The notes under the pieces were generated by a model that saw only the letters and a program-made list of their open reading frames with translations, was not told the DNA's origin and ran no database searches. The translations under genes and the position numbers were made by a program. Shown here piece by piece: positions 1 through 8,263 of a stretch of 26,477 nucleotides of DNA. The number at the start of each line of letters is the position of its first letter. Position 1 is the stretch's first letter. The stretch comes from Anaerolineales bacterium (lineage in GTDB: Bacteria; Chloroflexota; Anaerolineae; Anaerolineales; UBA4823), in assembly GCA_016932955.1 (NCBI GenBank), contig JAFGBV010000211.1:1-26477 (forward strand). The letters are read 5' to 3'.

Positions 1-314
1 ATAGCGGGCTGCACGATCTAACACCCTGGCACCAATACAGCTTGAGTGTAGCCATCTATGCTTATCGCGAATTTGAGCAAAACATGCTCGTATTGACTGC
101 TACACCCGGTGCTAAGAGCCAGGCTGTGCGTTCGGCTGTTGATGCTTTTCATCCTGAGCACGCATTCACGATCGCTGACCTGGAACGCATCTGTCCTACT
201 GTCAGTAGGGCAACGATCCGCCGGGTACTGGATGATCTGCGTCAACAAGGCCTGGTGGCGTGCCTGGGCACCGGCCGCTCGGCGCGCTGGTGTAAAACGT
301 CAACGCGCTCATGA
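1..314 (+). CDS. Fic-family protein, C-terminal fragment (5' end outside window)
   Basis: The frame is open from base 3 to the TGA at 312-314, so only the last ~103 residues are visible. The first residues (GLHDLTPWHQYSL, then AYREFEQ) resemble the segment that follows the catalytic Fic core in Fic/DOC-family proteins. The remainder (FTIADLERICPTVSRATIRR, then DDLRQQGLVACLGTGRSARW) is a winged helix-turn-helix of the kind found at the C-terminus of many stand-alone Fic proteins. Fic enzymes usually AMPylate protein targets, and the wing domain is thought to bind DNA or regulate. The catalytic HPFxxGNGR motif would lie upstream and cannot be checked. A TTG at 42 could start a shorter ORF, but the conserved residues before it argue for a longer gene. 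The stop codon lies inside a 20-bp palindrome. Confidence 0.7.
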   Translation, partial: SGLHDLTPWHQYSLSVAIYAYREFEQNMLVLTATPGAKSQAVRSAVDAFHPEHAFTIADLERICPTVSRATIRRVLDDLRQQGLVACLGTGRSARWCKTSTRS

Positions 315-352
315 GCGCGTTTAACGCGCTCATCACGCGCTCATGAGCGCGT
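302..352. repeat. Two perfect palindromes plus a half-site at the 3' end of the fic gene
   Basis: Bases 302-321 form a perfect 20-bp palindrome with half-site AACGCGCTCA. Bases 335-352 form a perfect 18-bp palindrome with half-site ACGCGCTCA. A lone half-site AACGCGCTCAT lies between them at 323-333. The two centres are 32 bp apart, about three helical turns. The first palindrome spans the Fic stop codon. No T-run follows, so an intrinsic terminator is unlikely. A protein-binding site or a REP-like repeat fits better. Confidence 0.75.
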
Positions 353-356
353 TTGG

Positions 357-461
357 GTACAGGGGCGGCGTGTATCCGAAGGCCCGGCACGAGTGTCGCT
401 GCAGGTAGCCGCCAATCATCCGGAAGCGGTGCTGGATGTGATGCAAGTAAAAGCTGCGTGA
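357..461 (+). other. Possible short coding remnant downstream of fic
   Basis: In the same frame as fic, but after its stop, the reading frame stays open to a TGA at 459-461. It ends in a protein-like stretch (ARVSLQVAANHPEAVLDVMQ, then VKAA). There is no convincing ribosome site and no recognised family. It may be the tail of a decayed gene or simply chance. Apart from the palindromes and a small hairpin at 497-512, I see nothing else between fic and the tRNA terminator. Confidence 0.15.
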
Positions 462-529
462 TGATGGACCCTACTTTACAATGAATAACCAGGACACACG
501 GACAAATCCGTGCGCTCTGGTAGCTGAAA

Positions 530-549
530 GCCCCACCCGAGAGTGGGGC
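530..549 (-). terminator. Hairpin downstream of tRNA-Val
   Basis: A 7-bp GC-rich stem (GCCCCAC / GTGGGGC) with a 6-nt loop lies just 3' of the minus-strand tRNA. On that strand it is followed by TTTC. The short T-run makes it a modest intrinsic terminator, but the position is right. Confidence 0.6.
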
Positions 550-568
550 CTTCATTGAACACTGAGGT

Positions 569-642
569 GGGCGCGAGAGGGCTCGAACCTCCGAACCTCA
601 CGGATGTGAACCGTGCGCTCTGACCAACTGAGCTACGCGCCC
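569..642 (-). tRNA. tRNA-Val (anticodon CAC)
   Basis: The minus strand folds into a complete 74-nt cloverleaf. The acceptor arms GGGCGCG and CGCGCCC pair fully. The D arm is GCTC/GAGC. The anticodon stem CACGG/CCGTG holds loop TTCACAT, giving anticodon CAC for GUG valine codons. The T arm GGAGG/CCTCT has loop TTCGAGC, with one G-T pair. The 3' CCA is not encoded (the strand continues ACCTCA), so it must be added after transcription. Confidence 0.95.
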
Positions 643-656
643 GTAGCGTGTCGGTG

Positions 657-685
657 ATTTTACCATAGCCGGGCATATTCCTCAA
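657..685 (-). promoter_or_regulatory. Sigma70-type promoter for tRNA-Val
   Basis: On the minus strand the -35 box is TTGAGG (680-685) and the -10 box is TAAAAT (657-662), with a 17-bp spacer. The -10 ends 14 bp before the tRNA 5' end, as expected for a tRNA promoter. Confidence 0.65.
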
Positions 686-726
686 GAAAAACACACAAAA
701 AGAGCGCTTAATGGTATCCTTTTCCC

Positions 727-3156
727 ATGACCCGACCATCTCGCCTCTGGCCTGCCCTTCTCATCCTCCTCCTGCCCTTATTTCTGGCGCTTGCCTGCAC
801 CCTCCCCGCCCCGGTGGATCCTTTCACTCCCACACCGCCCGGCACACCCACCCCCACCAACACCCCCTTCCCCACCCCAACACCCATACCCAGCCCCACA
901 CCCACCCTCGTCCCCGCCCAGCGCGTCGCCGAGGGCGATTACGCCCTCTTCACCGGCGATTGGGATGCCGCCCAGGCGCTGTACCAGGCAGCCTACGCCG
1001 AGAGCTCCGATCCGCAGGTGCAGTCCGCCGCCCTCCTCGGTTTGGGGCGCATTCACCTGTACACCGGCGTCTATCCCAACGCCTTGGATCAATTCCGCCA
1101 GGTGATTGACGGATACCCCGATTCCGCCCACCGCGCCGAAGCTTCATTCCTCCTCGGCCAAACCTATCACCTCCTGGCGCGCTACAGCGAAGCAGCCGAG
1201 GCTTACCGCCAGTATCGCGCCCTGCGCCCCGGTGTATTGGATGCCTACACCGCCGAGCTGGCTGGCGATGACCTCTCTGCAGCGGGTGATTACTACGGCG
1301 CGCTGGCAGAATACATCCTTGCCTTGCAATCCGACCGCCTGCCCACTGACTTCTCCCTTGAGCTCAAAGTCGCCCAAACTTACATTACCGTTGGTGATTA
1401 CACCACCGCCCAGATCACCCTGGATGATATCTATGCCCGCACCGGCAGCGATTATGTCAAAGCCCAGGTAGATTATCTCAAAGGCCTGGTATTTGCCACC
1501 CTCGGCCAGGTGGAGCAGGCGCAAGCAGCCTACCTAGACGCCGTCACCTATTACCCCCTTGCCTATTCCTCCTACCTCAGCCTGGTCGAGCTGGTCAACG
1601 CCGGCTACCCCGTGGACGAATTGCAGCGTGGCGTGGTGGACTACTTTGCCGGTGAATACGGTGTCGCCCTTGCCGCCTTCGACCGCTACCTCGCCGGCAC
1701 CCCCACCGACCCGGCTACCGCTTACTACTACAAAGGGATGATCTTCCTCAACCAGGGCGATACACCCGGCGCCATCGCCCTATGGGATGCCATCATCCAG
1801 GATTACAGCGATCATGCCCTGTGGGATAACGCCTGGGAAGAAAAAGCCTACGCACAGTGGGCAGTCTTGGGCGACTACCCCGCCGCGCAGACAACCCTGG
1901 AAGATTTTGTCTCTGCCGCCCCAGCCCACGCCCGCGCTGCCGAATTCCTCTATGATGCTGCCCGCATCGCCGAGCGCGATGACCGACTGGATGAAGCCGC
2001 CCGCCTCTGGCAGCGCATCCCCGGCGAATACCCCACCTCCCCCGATGTTTTCCGTTCCATGTTCCTGGCAGGCATCTGTCACTATCGCCTGGCTAACTAT
2101 GCATCTGCGCAGTCGGTCTTCCTCCAGGCCAATGCCCTAGCGACCAATCCAGGCGACCGCGCCGGGGCAACTTTTTGGGTGGCAAAGTCCCATACCGCTC
2201 TGGGAAACACCGCCGAAGCCCAGGTCGCCTACGAGCAAACTGCTACCCTCGACCCTACCGGCTACTATTCCGAGCGCGCCCAGGATATCCTTGCCGGACG
2301 GGCAGCCTTCACCCCCCCGGAACAATTCGACCTCGGCAACGACCGCCTCGCCGAGCAGAACGAAGCAGAAGCCTGGATGCGCAGCACCTTTTCTCTCCCC
2401 GCCGAGACAGATTTTGCCATCCCCGGCCCGCTGGCGGGCGACGCGCGCTTCACACGCGGCGAGGAGCTCTGGCACCTGGGGCTTTATCACCTGGCAGCCG
2501 ATCAATTCGAGAGCCTGCGCGAGGCAGTCTCCAATGATCCGGTGCATTCCTACCGTCTGGCTGTCTACTTCACCGACCTCGGTCTTTACCGCTCGGCCAT
2601 CCTTGCTGCCCGCCAGGTGCTCACCCTGGCAGGCATGGACGATGCCGGTACCTTGAATGCGCCCGCCCTGTTCAACCGCATCCGCTTCGGCACCTACTAT
2701 ACAGAACTGGTCATCCCCCTGGCGCAGGATTATGCCTTTCACCCCTTATTCGTTTGGTCATTGGTGCGCCAGGAATCACTCTTCGAGGGCTTCATCAGCT
2801 CCTCTGCCGGGGCGCGCGGCCTGATGCAGATCATGCCCGCCACCGGCGATGATATTGCTTACCGCATGGGATGGCCCGTAGACTATACCGTTGACGATCT
2901 CTACCGCCCCGCAATCAACTTGCAGATGGGGCTGGATTACCTCGATGACCAGCGCGCCTACTTCGGCGGCGACCTCATGGTGTCCCTGGCAGCCTACAAT
3001 GGCGGGCCTGGGAACGCAGCCATCTGGCAAGGGCTTGCCAATGGCGATCCCGACCTCTTTGTCGAAGTGATCCGTTTCGATGAAACCCGCCGCTATGTGA
3101 TGGGTATCTATGAGATCTTCACCCTCTACCGCTGGATGTACAACCGGACGCCCTGA
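727..3156 (+). CDS. TPR-containing lytic transglycosylase lipoprotein (Slt-like)
   Basis: This 809-residue protein probably cleaves peptidoglycan glycan strands outside the membrane. The N-terminus is a signal peptide with hydrophobic residues 10-22 and a lipobox-like ALAC ending at Cys24. A Thr/Pro-rich linker follows at about 31-60, a usual spacer in Chloroflexota lipoproteins. Residues ~64-640 are repeated TPR-type helical pairs rich in Tyr and Ala (for example GDWDAAQALYQAAY). Residues ~665-805 are an SLT (GH23) domain with SLVRQES, where Glu683 is the expected catalytic acid, then GLMQIMPATG and LAAYNGGPGN. This layout matches soluble lytic transglycosylase Slt70 in principle, but with TPRs in place of its superhelical domain. 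There is no Shine-Dalgarno before the ATG; TATCCT ends 6 nt upstream, so the transcript may be leaderless. The methyltransferase follows 27 bp later. Confidence 0.9.
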   Translation: MTRPSRLWPALLILLLPLFLALACTLPAPVDPFTPTPPGTPTPTNTPFPTPTPIPSPTPTLVPAQRVAEGDYALFTGDWDAAQALYQAAYAESSDPQVQSAALLGLGRIHLYTGVYPNALDQFRQVIDGYPDSAHRAEASFLLGQTYHLLARYSEAAEAYRQYRALRPGVLDAYTAELAGDDLSAAGDYYGALAEYILALQSDRLPTDFSLELKVAQTYITVGDYTTAQITLDDIYARTGSDYVKAQVDYLKGLVFATLGQVEQAQAAYLDAVTYYPLAYSSYLSLVELVNAGYPVDELQRGVVDYFAGEYGVALAAFDRYLAGTPTDPATAYYYKGMIFLNQGDTPGAIALWDAIIQDYSDHALWDNAWEEKAYAQWAVLGDYPAAQTTLEDFVSAAPAHARAAEFLYDAARIAERDDRLDEAARLWQRIPGEYPTSPDVFRSMFLAGICHYRLANYASAQSVFLQANALATNPGDRAGATFWVAKSHTALGNTAEAQVAYEQTATLDPTGYYSERAQDILAGRAAFTPPEQFDLGNDRLAEQNEAEAWMRSTFSLPAETDFAIPGPLAGDARFTRGEELWHLGLYHLAADQFESLREAVSNDPVHSYRLAVYFTDLGLYRSAILAARQVLTLAGMDDAGTLNAPALFNRIRFGTYYTELVIPLAQDYAFHPLFVWSLVRQESLFEGFISSSAGARGLMQIMPATGDDIAYRMGWPVDYTVDDLYRPAINLQMGLDYLDDQRAYFGGDLMVSLAAYNGGPGNAAIWQGLANGDPDLFVEVIRFDETRRYVMGIYEIFTLYRWMYNRTP

Positions 3157-3183
3157 CCAATGCCTGCTGGAGGTTGGTGTTCT

Positions 3184-3954
3184 ATGTCTCAAATCCCCGA
3201 TGATCCCGAATTCGACCGCCTGCTGCGCGATGGCATGCAATTAGCCTTCTCCGGTTGGGATTTTTCCGCCATCGGCGAGCGCTGGACCACTGCGCCAATC
3301 CCCTGGGATTATGGCGCCCTCCTGCGTCAGCGCTTGCCCGGCGTTCAGTCACTGTTGGATCAGGGCACTGGCGGCGGCGAGTACCTCGCCTCCCTGGCGC
3401 CTCTCCCGCCCGATACCTGGGCTACCGAAGGCTATGCCCCCAACGTGGCAGTTGCGCGCCAACACCTGGGACCGCTGGAGGTGAACCTGGTTTCCAACTA
3501 TGAAGATGAAGACCTCCCCTTCCCCAACGAGCGCTTTGATTTGGTGATGAACCGCCACGAGTCGTTCGATGCGCGCGAGCTGTACCGCATCCTCAAGCCC
3601 GGCGGGACCTTTTTCACCCAGCAGGTCGGCGGGCGCGACAACTGGCGGCTGAATGAGCTGCTCCAGGATGAGCCATCCTTTAAATTCTCATTTTGGACGC
3701 TGGGTTTTATCACTGCCCTGCTGGAGGCGGCAGGTTTTGAGATCCTGCACAAACAAGAAGCCTTCTTAGAGAATACCTTCTGCGATATCGGCGCGGTGGT
3801 CTATTATCTGCGTATCATCCAGTGGCAGATCGAGGATTTTGATATCACCACTTACTACGAGAAGCTCCATCGCCTCCACAAGATGATCCTCGCCGAGGGC
3901 AAACTCCTCACGCACTCTCACCGCATGCTCATCGAAGCCCGCAAACCCGCCTAG
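3184..3954 (+). CDS. Class I SAM-dependent methyltransferase
   Basis: This 256-residue protein has the Rossmann-fold methyltransferase layout. The glycine-rich SAM loop is LLDQGTGGG (57-65), an acidic residue follows in the ATEGYAP segment, and LPFPNERFDLVMNRHE with RILKPGGTFF (111-144) matches motifs of Methyltransf_11-type enzymes. The substrate cannot be told. I chose the ATG at 3184 because GGAGG lies 10 nt upstream; the in-frame ATG at 3160 has no such site. The gene starts 27 bp after the transglycosylase stop and probably shares its transcript. No functional link between them is evident. The C-terminal half is rich in Tyr, His and Leu and lacks a further recognisable domain. Confidence 0.8.
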   Translation: MSQIPDDPEFDRLLRDGMQLAFSGWDFSAIGERWTTAPIPWDYGALLRQRLPGVQSLLDQGTGGGEYLASLAPLPPDTWATEGYAPNVAVARQHLGPLEVNLVSNYEDEDLPFPNERFDLVMNRHESFDARELYRILKPGGTFFTQQVGGRDNWRLNELLQDEPSFKFSFWTLGFITALLEAAGFEILHKQEAFLENTFCDIGAVVYYLRIIQWQIEDFDITTYYEKLHRLHKMILAEGKLLTHSHRMLIEARKPA

Positions 3955-3982
3955 CTCGCCGTCCCCTGGCTCTCTAAACCCA

Positions 3983-4552
3983 TCAGCGGTCTTGCTCCTC
4001 AAGCAGATCCAGCGGATTCACATTGGCTGCGATGCGTTTATCATACACATTCCAATGCGTATGGTAACCGCAGCCTGCGCGTTCATTGCATGGATTCCCA
4101 TTCATATCCGTGGTGTAGCCCAGGTTGCTTTCTTTCCCTACTTCCTGCCCAATATTCACGCTCTGCCCCACCCCCACGCTGTACTCTCCATGCATCAGCG
4201 TGACCACATAGACTTCGTTCTCAATCACCAGTACCGGGTTGCCATATGGATCGATATACCGATCCACCACGCTGCCAGATATAGGAGACAAGATCGGCGC
4301 GCCATGCCCTGCGCCCAGGTCGATTGCCAGATGACCATAAGCCTGCCCATGTGGCCCTTGGGTGACCGTATACGATGTGTATGGAGCAATTAAATCCTCG
4401 GGATTGGCAGGCGGCAGGCTTAGCGTCGCAAGTTCAGGCGCCGGGGCGGCCTCGGCGATCTCCGTCTCCAGCCCGCCGGATAACAGGCTCCCCACCAGCA
4501 AGAACAGCACCGCCAGCCCCGCCAATCCACCGCCATCAACCTTTCCCTTCAT
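3983..4552 (-). CDS. M23-family (LytM-type) metallopeptidase, secreted or membrane-anchored
   Basis: This 189-residue protein has an N-terminal hydrophobic segment (about residues 9-27) acting as signal peptide or anchor, a short Ala/Pro linker, and then a compact M23 domain. The zinc and catalytic residues are visible: GHLAIDLG supplies His74 and Asp78, LMHGEY supplies His121, and YHTHWNVYD supplies His164 and His166. M23 enzymes cut peptide cross-links in peptidoglycan, but some bind or regulate only. Here the full residue set is kept, so activity is plausible. Cys155 and Cys161 sit next to the HxH motif and could form a disulfide that constrains the active-site loop. GAGG lies 6 nt before the start. 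The gene converges on the methyltransferase with a 28-bp gap and diverges from the MATE gene. Confidence 0.88.
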   Translation of the reverse strand: MKGKVDGGGLAGLAVLFLLVGSLLSGGLETEIAEAAPAPELATLSLPPANPEDLIAPYTSYTVTQGPHGQAYGHLAIDLGAGHGAPILSPISGSVVDRYIDPYGNPVLVIENEVYVVTLMHGEYSVGVGQSVNIGQEVGKESNLGYTTDMNGNPCNERAGCGYHTHWNVYDKRIAANVNPLDLLEEQDR

Positions 4553-4628
4553 CGGTCCCTCACTTCCTCAGTCCGATGTTAGTTCGGGATAAGGGGGTTT
4601 GACGCCACTTTTCCATTATTCCAAACTC

Positions 4629-4669
4629 ACATTAGTCTGGTATTTTTAATTAGAACTAATGTTCTAATT
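4629..4669. promoter_or_regulatory. Overlapping inverted repeats, candidate operator (LexA-box or MarR-like)
   Basis: A 22-bp inverted repeat at 4648-4669 has 9-bp arms AATTAGAAC and GTTCTAATT around spacer TAAT. Its core fits GAAC-N4-GTTC, the pattern known for LexA boxes of Gram-positive type. A second perfect repeat overlaps it, ACATTAGT at 4629-4636 and ACTAATGT at 4655-4662. The site lies in the divergent spacer between the M23 peptidase and the MATE pump. Which regulator binds is unknown; an A/T-rich MarR-family site is a reasonable alternative. Confidence 0.55.
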
Positions 4670-4748
4670 TTATCACATCTATGGGAGCCTGGAAGGGTGA
4701 TTTTTCACTCATTAATAAACTGTTATGCTACACCTGCTCATGTAAGGA

Positions 4749-4754
4749 TATAAT
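4749..4754 (+). promoter_or_regulatory. -10 box upstream of the MATE gene
   Basis: An exact TATAAT ends 18 nt before the MATE start codon. No good -35 box lies 16-18 bp upstream, so the promoter may need an activator or be weak. The predicted leader is only about 12 nt, with a poor Shine-Dalgarno. Confidence 0.4.
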
Positions 4755-4772
4755 GGACGGGTTTGGTGACCG

Positions 4773-6164
4773 ATGAAACGCAACATATCACTCCCCGCCC
4801 CCATACAATTCGTGCTGCACACCTTCCAGGATCGCGAGTATCTTGGGCGTATTCTCAAGCTTGCTCTCCCCATCACCCTGCAGCAGTTTCTCTTCGCCTC
4901 CCTGAACCTGGTCGCCACGTTGATGGTCGGCCAGCTCGGTGAAACCTCCGTGGCAGCGGTGGGGCTCTCTGGTCAGGTGGCTTTCTTGCTCAACCTGATG
5001 CTCTTTGGCGTGAACAGTGGTGCAGCCATCTTCACTGCCCAATACTGGGGCAAACAAGATGTGACCAACATCCGCCGTGTGATGGGCTTTGCCTTGCTCA
5101 TCGGCCTGGCAGGCAGTGGGTTTTTCACCCTCGTCGCAGTGCTCGCCCCCGCCGCCGCCCTTGGCATCTACACCAAAGACCCTGCTGTGGTCGCCGCGGG
5201 GGAGAATTACCTGCGCATCATCGGCATCAGCTTCATCTTCTCCGCCATCACTTACACCTTCTCCAGCGTGCTGCGCAGCACGGGCAATGTGCGCCTGCCG
5301 GTGACGATTGGCGCCTTCTCGCTGGCTCTGAATACTCTGCTCTCTTATCTCCTCATCTTCGGTAAGCTGGGATTGCCCACGATGGGCATCAATGGCGCCG
5401 CTGTCGCCCTGCTCATTGCCCGCGGGCTGGAGTGCGTTGTGCTGCTCGCCTTGGCTTACCGCATGCACACTCCCGCCGCCGCGACCCTCCCCGAAATGTT
5501 CACCTTCGACCGGGTATTCACCGCCCGCATCCTGAGGCGCGTGCTCCCCGTCGCGCTCAACGAGGTGCTTTGGTCCTTGGGCATCACGACCTACAACATC
5601 ATCTATGCCCGCATCAGCACCGAGTCCATTGCCGCCGTGAACATCGCCGCCACGATCGATAGCCTCGCTTTCGTCTTCTTCATTGGCATCGGCAACGCCT
5701 GTGCCATCCTGGTCGGCAACATCATTGGCACCGGCGACGAGGAGAAGGCTTTCCGCTACGCCGGCCGGACGCTTGCCCTGGCCATGTCTTCCGCCGTGGT
5801 GATTGGCGTGCTGGTGCTGGCTGGTTCAAATCTGATCCTCGGCTACTACAAAGTCTCGCCCGATGTGATCGATTACACCCGCCGCATCCTGATGGTGGTC
5901 GCCTTTGCCCTCTGGATCCGTTCTGCCAATATGGTGCTTTTTGTTGGCATCTTCCGCAGCGGCGGCGATACCCGTTTCGCCTTGATCCTCGATGGCGGCA
6001 CGATCTGGGTAGTAGGGGTGCCGCTGGCTGCGGCAGCAGCCTTCATCTTGCATCTCCCGGTATATTGGGTCTACCTGTTTGTGATGACCGAAGAGCTCAC
6101 CAAGTGGCTTGTCGGCATGCGCCGCTTCGCCACCCGCAAGTGGATCCATCACCTGGCAGTATAG
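4773..6164 (+). CDS. MATE-family multidrug efflux transporter
   Basis: This 463-residue integral membrane protein has about 12 hydrophobic segments in two similar halves. The first half opens with ILKLALPITLQQFLFASLNL, then ATLMVGQLGETSVAAVGLSG, a hallmark of NorM/DinF-type MATE carriers. The second half opens with RRVLPVALNEVLWSLGITTY, and both halves show the family's 'A/G-rich, small residue, then YWGKxD' region (AQYWGKQD in the first). These transporters export cationic drugs or metabolites using Na+ or H+ gradients; the substrate here cannot be predicted. The prolyl oligopeptidase follows 34 bp downstream on the same strand. The inverted repeats upstream suggest regulated expression. Confidence 0.9.
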   Translation: MKRNISLPAPIQFVLHTFQDREYLGRILKLALPITLQQFLFASLNLVATLMVGQLGETSVAAVGLSGQVAFLLNLMLFGVNSGAAIFTAQYWGKQDVTNIRRVMGFALLIGLAGSGFFTLVAVLAPAAALGIYTKDPAVVAAGENYLRIIGISFIFSAITYTFSSVLRSTGNVRLPVTIGAFSLALNTLLSYLLIFGKLGLPTMGINGAAVALLIARGLECVVLLALAYRMHTPAAATLPEMFTFDRVFTARILRRVLPVALNEVLWSLGITTYNIIYARISTESIAAVNIAATIDSLAFVFFIGIGNACAILVGNIIGTGDEEKAFRYAGRTLALAMSSAVVIGVLVLAGSNLILGYYKVSPDVIDYTRRILMVVAFALWIRSANMVLFVGIFRSGGDTRFALILDGGTIWVVGVPLAAAAAFILHLPVYWVYLFVMTEELTKWLVGMRRFATRKWIHHLAV

Positions 6165-6198
6165 CCGCCCAGGCAATAACTTCGTGAAAGGAAATCTT

Positions 6199-8259
6199 AT
6201 GCCTCGCTTTACCTATCCCGCAACCGCCAAAATTGATCAGGTGGATGACTACCACGGGACGCTCGTCCCCGACCCATACCGCTGGCTGGAAGATAGCGAT
6301 TCCCCCGCAACCCGCGCCTGGATCGAAGCGCAGAACGAGCTCACCTTTGGCTATTTAGCCAGCCTGCCCGAGCGTGACGCCATCCGCCAGCGCCTCACCC
6401 AGCTCTGGGATTACCCCAAAGCCTGGGCGCCGCTCAAAAAAGGCGATCGTTTCTTCCAGCTCCGCAACAGCGGCTTGCAAAATCAGGATGTGCTCTACGT
6501 ACTGCAAAGCCCCGAAGCTCAGCCCCGCCTCCTGCTCGATCCCAACACCCTCTCGCAGGACGGCACCGTCGCTCTCACCTCCTGGTCTGTCAGCCATGAT
6601 GGGCAATGGCTGGCCTATGCCACTTCCGCTTCCGGCTCCGATTGGCTCACCTGGAAAGTGCGCAACGTGGAAACTGGCGAAGATCTGCCCGATGTGATCG
6701 AATGGTCAAAATTTTCCGAGGCATCCTGGAAACCAGACCAATCCGGCTTCTATTACGCCCGCTATGATGCTCCGCAAGAGGGCGAGGAATACCTCACCGC
6801 CAACTACGCCCAAAAACTTTATTTCCACCGCCTGGGCACACCCCAATCTGAAGATGCTCTGGTCTACCACCGCCCCGACCAGAAAGAGTGGGGCTTTGGC
6901 GCCGAGGTGACCGATGATGGGTGCTACCTGATCCTCTTCGTCTGGCAGGGCACCGATACTCGCAACCGCCTCTTCTACCAGGATCTGCAGCAAGGCGGCG
7001 AGGTAGTTGAGCTGATCAGCGAGCTAGAGGCTTCCTACCAGTTCCTCGGCAATGACGGCCCCCTTTTCTACCTGAAAACAGATCTCAGCTCCCCCTGCGG
7101 CCGCGTGGTTGCTGTGGATGTGACCCAGCCTCAAAAATCCAATTGGAGCACCCTCATCCCTGAGGCGGAAGACACCCTGGAAACGGTGAAGATCGTCGAT
7201 GAGCAGTTCATCTGCCTCTACACCCACGATGCCCACCATCGCCTGCTGCGCTACACCCTCGAAGGCCGCTTCCTGGGCAAGATCAACCTACCCACCCTGG
7301 GTTCCATTAATACCACGCCCAATTGGGGCTTCAATGGCGGGCGGAAGGATCGCGAGCTGTTCTATGCCTTCCAATCCTTTATCCACCCCACCACCATCTA
7401 TCGCTATGACTTTCTCAACGGTGAAAGCGAAACCATTTTTGCCCCCCCTATCCAATTCGATTTCACTCCCTATGTCACCCGCCAGGTCTTTGCCACCAGC
7501 AAGGATGGCACGCGCGTGCCGATGTTCCTCGTCCACCGCTCCGACCTGCCATCTACCCCACAGCCCACACTGCTCTATGGCTACGGCGGATTCAATATCT
7601 CCCTTCTGCCCACCTTCGCCATCAGCCGCCTGGTGTGGCTTGAACGGGGCGGCGTGCTGGCAGTAGCCAATCTTCGCGGTGGCAACGAATATGGTGAAGA
7701 CTGGCACCTCGCTGGCACCAAAGAGCGCAAGCAGAACGTCTTTGACGATTGCATTGCCTGTGCGGAATACCTGATCGAACAGGGGGTTGCCAGCCCGCAG
7801 ACCCTGGCAGTCCAGGGTGGGTCAAATGGCGGTCTCTTAGTTGGCGCTTGCATCACCCAGCGCCCCGACCTCTTTGCCGCCGCCCAGCCCGCCGTCGGGG
7901 TCATGGACATGCTCCGCTTCCACAAGTTCACCATTGGCTGGGCCTGGGTCAGTGACTACGGCAGCGCCGAAGACCCCCTTGCTTTCCCTTACCTGTACGC
8001 CTACTCCCCCCTCCACAATATCCGCGCCGGCATCTCCTATCCCGCCACACTCATCACCACCGCCGATCATGACGACCGCGTGGTGCCGGGGCATTCCTTC
8101 AAGTTTGCTGCCACGCTGCAAGCCGCCCAGGCTGGCGATGCACCCGCCTTGATCCGCATCCAGACCAAAGCCGGGCATGGCTTTGGCAAGCCCACCTCCA
8201 TCCTGATCGAAGAGCAGGCCGATATCTGGGCTTTTCTCTTCGACCAATGCCGTGCCTGA
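6199..8259 (+). CDS. Prolyl oligopeptidase family serine peptidase (S9A)
   Basis: This 686-residue enzyme should cut short peptides after proline in the cytosol. No signal peptide is visible. Residues ~1-70 and ~410-686 form the alpha/beta-hydrolase part and the middle is the seven-bladed propeller. YHGTLVPDPYRWLED is the typical S9A N-terminus. The catalytic triad is readable: Ser542 in GGSNGG, Asp625 in DHDDRVVPGHS, and His660 in AGHGFGKP. The spacing (83 and 35 residues) is close to that of pig prolyl oligopeptidase (87 and 39). Arg627 matches its substrate-binding arginine. I chose the ATG at 6199, which has AAAGGAAA just upstream; the longer ORF start at 6109 lies inside the MATE gene. 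The stop is only 4 bp from the stop of the convergent zinc-ribbon gene. Confidence 0.93.
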   Translation: MPRFTYPATAKIDQVDDYHGTLVPDPYRWLEDSDSPATRAWIEAQNELTFGYLASLPERDAIRQRLTQLWDYPKAWAPLKKGDRFFQLRNSGLQNQDVLYVLQSPEAQPRLLLDPNTLSQDGTVALTSWSVSHDGQWLAYATSASGSDWLTWKVRNVETGEDLPDVIEWSKFSEASWKPDQSGFYYARYDAPQEGEEYLTANYAQKLYFHRLGTPQSEDALVYHRPDQKEWGFGAEVTDDGCYLILFVWQGTDTRNRLFYQDLQQGGEVVELISELEASYQFLGNDGPLFYLKTDLSSPCGRVVAVDVTQPQKSNWSTLIPEAEDTLETVKIVDEQFICLYTHDAHHRLLRYTLEGRFLGKINLPTLGSINTTPNWGFNGGRKDRELFYAFQSFIHPTTIYRYDFLNGESETIFAPPIQFDFTPYVTRQVFATSKDGTRVPMFLVHRSDLPSTPQPTLLYGYGGFNISLLPTFAISRLVWLERGGVLAVANLRGGNEYGEDWHLAGTKERKQNVFDDCIACAEYLIEQGVASPQTLAVQGGSNGGLLVGACITQRPDLFAAAQPAVGVMDMLRFHKFTIGWAWVSDYGSAEDPLAFPYLYAYSPLHNIRAGISYPATLITTADHDDRVVPGHSFKFAATLQAAQAGDAPALIRIQTKAGHGFGKPTSILIEEQADIWAFLFDQCRA

Positions 8260-8263
8260 GCAG

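Noticed and set aside
497..512. Small hairpin CACGGA-CAAA-TCCGTG
   Set aside because: Only 6 bp with no T-run or context; chance is likely.
569..642. tRNA-His reading
   Set aside because: The plus strand shows GTG, which might be mistaken for the His anticodon. The cloverleaf forms on the minus strand, where the anticodon is CAC (Val).
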